A DNA stretch of 6,856 nucleotides. It comes from DASPKW01 sp038244055 (GTDB lineage: Bacteria; Planctomycetota; Phycisphaerae; Tepidisphaerales; Tepidisphaeraceae). A program made the position numbers and the translations under genes. Positions 6,101-6,856 of the stretch are shown here, piece after piece (the stretch's first letter is position 1; every line of letters begins with the position of its first letter). The stretch lies in contig JBBRTW010000401.1 of assembly GCA_038244055.1 (NCBI GenBank), positions 1 through 6,856 on the forward strand. The letters run 5' to 3'. The notes below the pieces were generated by a model, which ran no database searches, was not told the origin of the DNA, and saw only the letters and a program-made list of their open reading frames with translations.

Positions 6101-6714
6101 CCCCCAAGATCAGCAATGAGATCTTTCAAATCATTTACCAATTCTGGAAGTTTCTCGACTTTCAGCGCCGTTCGAAGCGCCGGTATTGCTCGCGGCTCGA
6201 AAAGGATTCCAAGCGATAGAATTGCCGTTTCGCGAATGGCACCAGAATCAGAGTTTAAGAATTGCTCGATCGCCAATCTTCTTGATCGGACCGTGCTGTC
6301 GTCCTGAAGCCAGGCCAATGCCCGAAGGGCCTCCAGGCTCTGTTCACGAGGGAAAATGTTTTTACCGATCTGCTCCTGTATTGCATCGATTGCAGCAGTG
6401 CCCAGTCGGCCGATCTGATCATGAAGCGCAAGGGCAAATGGCGACGACATACCCTCCTCAAATCGTCCCTCGCGGTATTGATGGAAGAGATTCTCCATTT
6501 CGTGCCGCAGACGCCCTTCGCTGTCCCTGACGTCGCGAGAACGAGCGGTCATGTTTCCATTGGGTCCCTGAACATTGAGGTTGCACCATTGCCGCAGGGT
6601 TGCTCCAAAGTTTCGTGCGGGAGAATCGGCGTCAGACTTGCGACGCGGCGATTCGTGCCAGGTACGATCCGCGCCTCGTGGTTTTTCCTGTTGCGAGAAA
6701 AGCGATGAGGTCAT
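6097..6714 (-). CDS. HEAT-repeat-like protein of unknown function
   Basis: 205-residue cytoplasmic protein. Seen: residues 1-35 are polar and low in hydrophobics (Arg/Ser/Lys/Asp-rich), probably disordered. A conserved-looking core follows: LRQWCNLNVQGPNGN (40-54), a charged helix DSEGRLRHEMENLFHQYREG (64-83), then FEEGMSSPFALALHDQIG (85-102). The C-terminal half is made of paired helices typical of HEAT/Armadillo-like repeats: about 125-153 (LEALRALAWL, LAIEQFL), 158-184 (IRETAILSLGILFEPRAIPA) and a partial one at 188-203. Such repeats form protein-binding solenoids, so a scaffold or adaptor role is likely; no catalytic motif is seen. I recall similar hypothetical proteins with the RQWCxL...EGMxSPFAL pattern in several phyla, but no assigned function. 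GGGAG lies 8 nt before the ATG, a good ribosome site. Both ends overlap neighbours by ATGA, placing it in the middle of a coupled three-gene operon. Confidence 0.8.
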   Translation of the reverse strand: MTSSLFSQQEKPRGADRTWHESPRRKSDADSPARNFGATLRQWCNLNVQGPNGNMTARSRDVRDSEGRLRHEMENLFHQYREGRFEEGMSSPFALALHDQIGRLGTAAIDAIQEQIGKNIFPREQSLEALRALAWLQDDSTVRSRRLAIEQFLNSDSGAIRETAILSLGILFEPRAIPALRTALKVEKLPELVNDLKDLIADLGG

Positions 6715-6856
6715 TGCTCGCGCTCCCAGATGTCGTGCATCTTTTTCGTGGTCAGGGCCGGAAATGTGTTTACAATCCGGTCATGTGCCATCCAGTCGAA
6801 CTCGATGATGTCCGCCTCGGAACTGGATTTCGGCGCACCTCGAACCGTCAATTCAA
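6711..6856 (-). CDS. C-terminal end of an unidentified protein, cut by the window edge
   Basis: Reading in from the right edge on the minus strand, an open frame from 6854 gives 47 residues starting ELTVRGAPKSSSEADIIEFD and ending KKMHDIWEREQ, then TGA at 6713-6711. Its stop overlaps the ATG of the next gene as ATGA, the same junction seen between the following two genes. The start and most of the protein lie outside the window, so the family cannot be named. The visible end is polar, then aromatic and amphipathic (FDWMAHDRIVNTFPALTTKK). It is the most promoter-proximal gene of the operon seen here. Confidence 0.7.
   Translation of the reverse strand, partial: ELTVRGAPKSSSEADIIEFDWMAHDRIVNTFPALTTKKMHDIWEREQ

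Noticed and set aside
5474..6307. 277-residue plus-strand frame starting with TTG
   Set aside because: It lies opposite two minus-strand genes that share an ATGA overlap and have natural protein composition. The TTG start has no ribosome site and the translation shows no domain.

Overview
The window looks like chromosomal DNA from a planctomycete (phylum Planctomycetota, possibly a Phycisphaerae-like lineage). The main evidence is the C-terminal CPTCGYDLRATPDRCPECG zinc ribbon of the first gene, a signature found again and again on small membrane proteins of that phylum. Moderately high GC, weak or absent Shine-Dalgarno sequences at some genes, and family-like palindromic intergenic repeats fit this. 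There are no rRNA or tRNA genes, CRISPR arrays, transposase genes or phage structural genes.

Layout. Positions 4-1218 (minus): a membrane protein with two tandem copies of a TM / outside loop / TM / zinc-ribbon unit. Positions 1219-1347: a spacer with a short GC-rich hairpin repeat. Positions 1348-2490 (minus): an arginine N-succinyltransferase (AstA family). Positions 2491-2643: a spacer holding a palindromic element with perfect 15-bp arms. Positions 2644-3822 (minus): an M20-family zinc hydrolase. Positions 3823-4090: a divergent intergenic region with repeated RTGCCATG boxes. Positions 4091-5347 (plus): a glyoxalase-like (VOC-type) protein of unknown substrate, whose reading frame seems to continue in another frame to 5477 after a small indel. 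Positions 5498-6856 (minus): three genes of unknown function joined by two ATGA overlaps. In transcription order they are a gene cut by the right edge, a HEAT-repeat-like gene and a 200-residue orphan.

How the genes may work together. AstA starts arginine catabolism by the succinyltransferase (AST) pathway. An M20 hydrolase lies just upstream on the same strand and could remove an acyl or peptide-like group in the same route, but the other AST enzymes are not in the window. The three overlapping genes at the right are almost certainly one translationally coupled operon and probably encode partners. The plus-strand VOC-like gene meets that operon tail to tail with only 20 bp between the stops if the frameshifted tail is real.

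The most useful leads are the frame break near 5324, the internal duplication in the first gene, the two repeat elements, the AstA/M20 pairing and the three-gene orphan operon. No clearly new defence or mobile system could be shown from the sequence alone.
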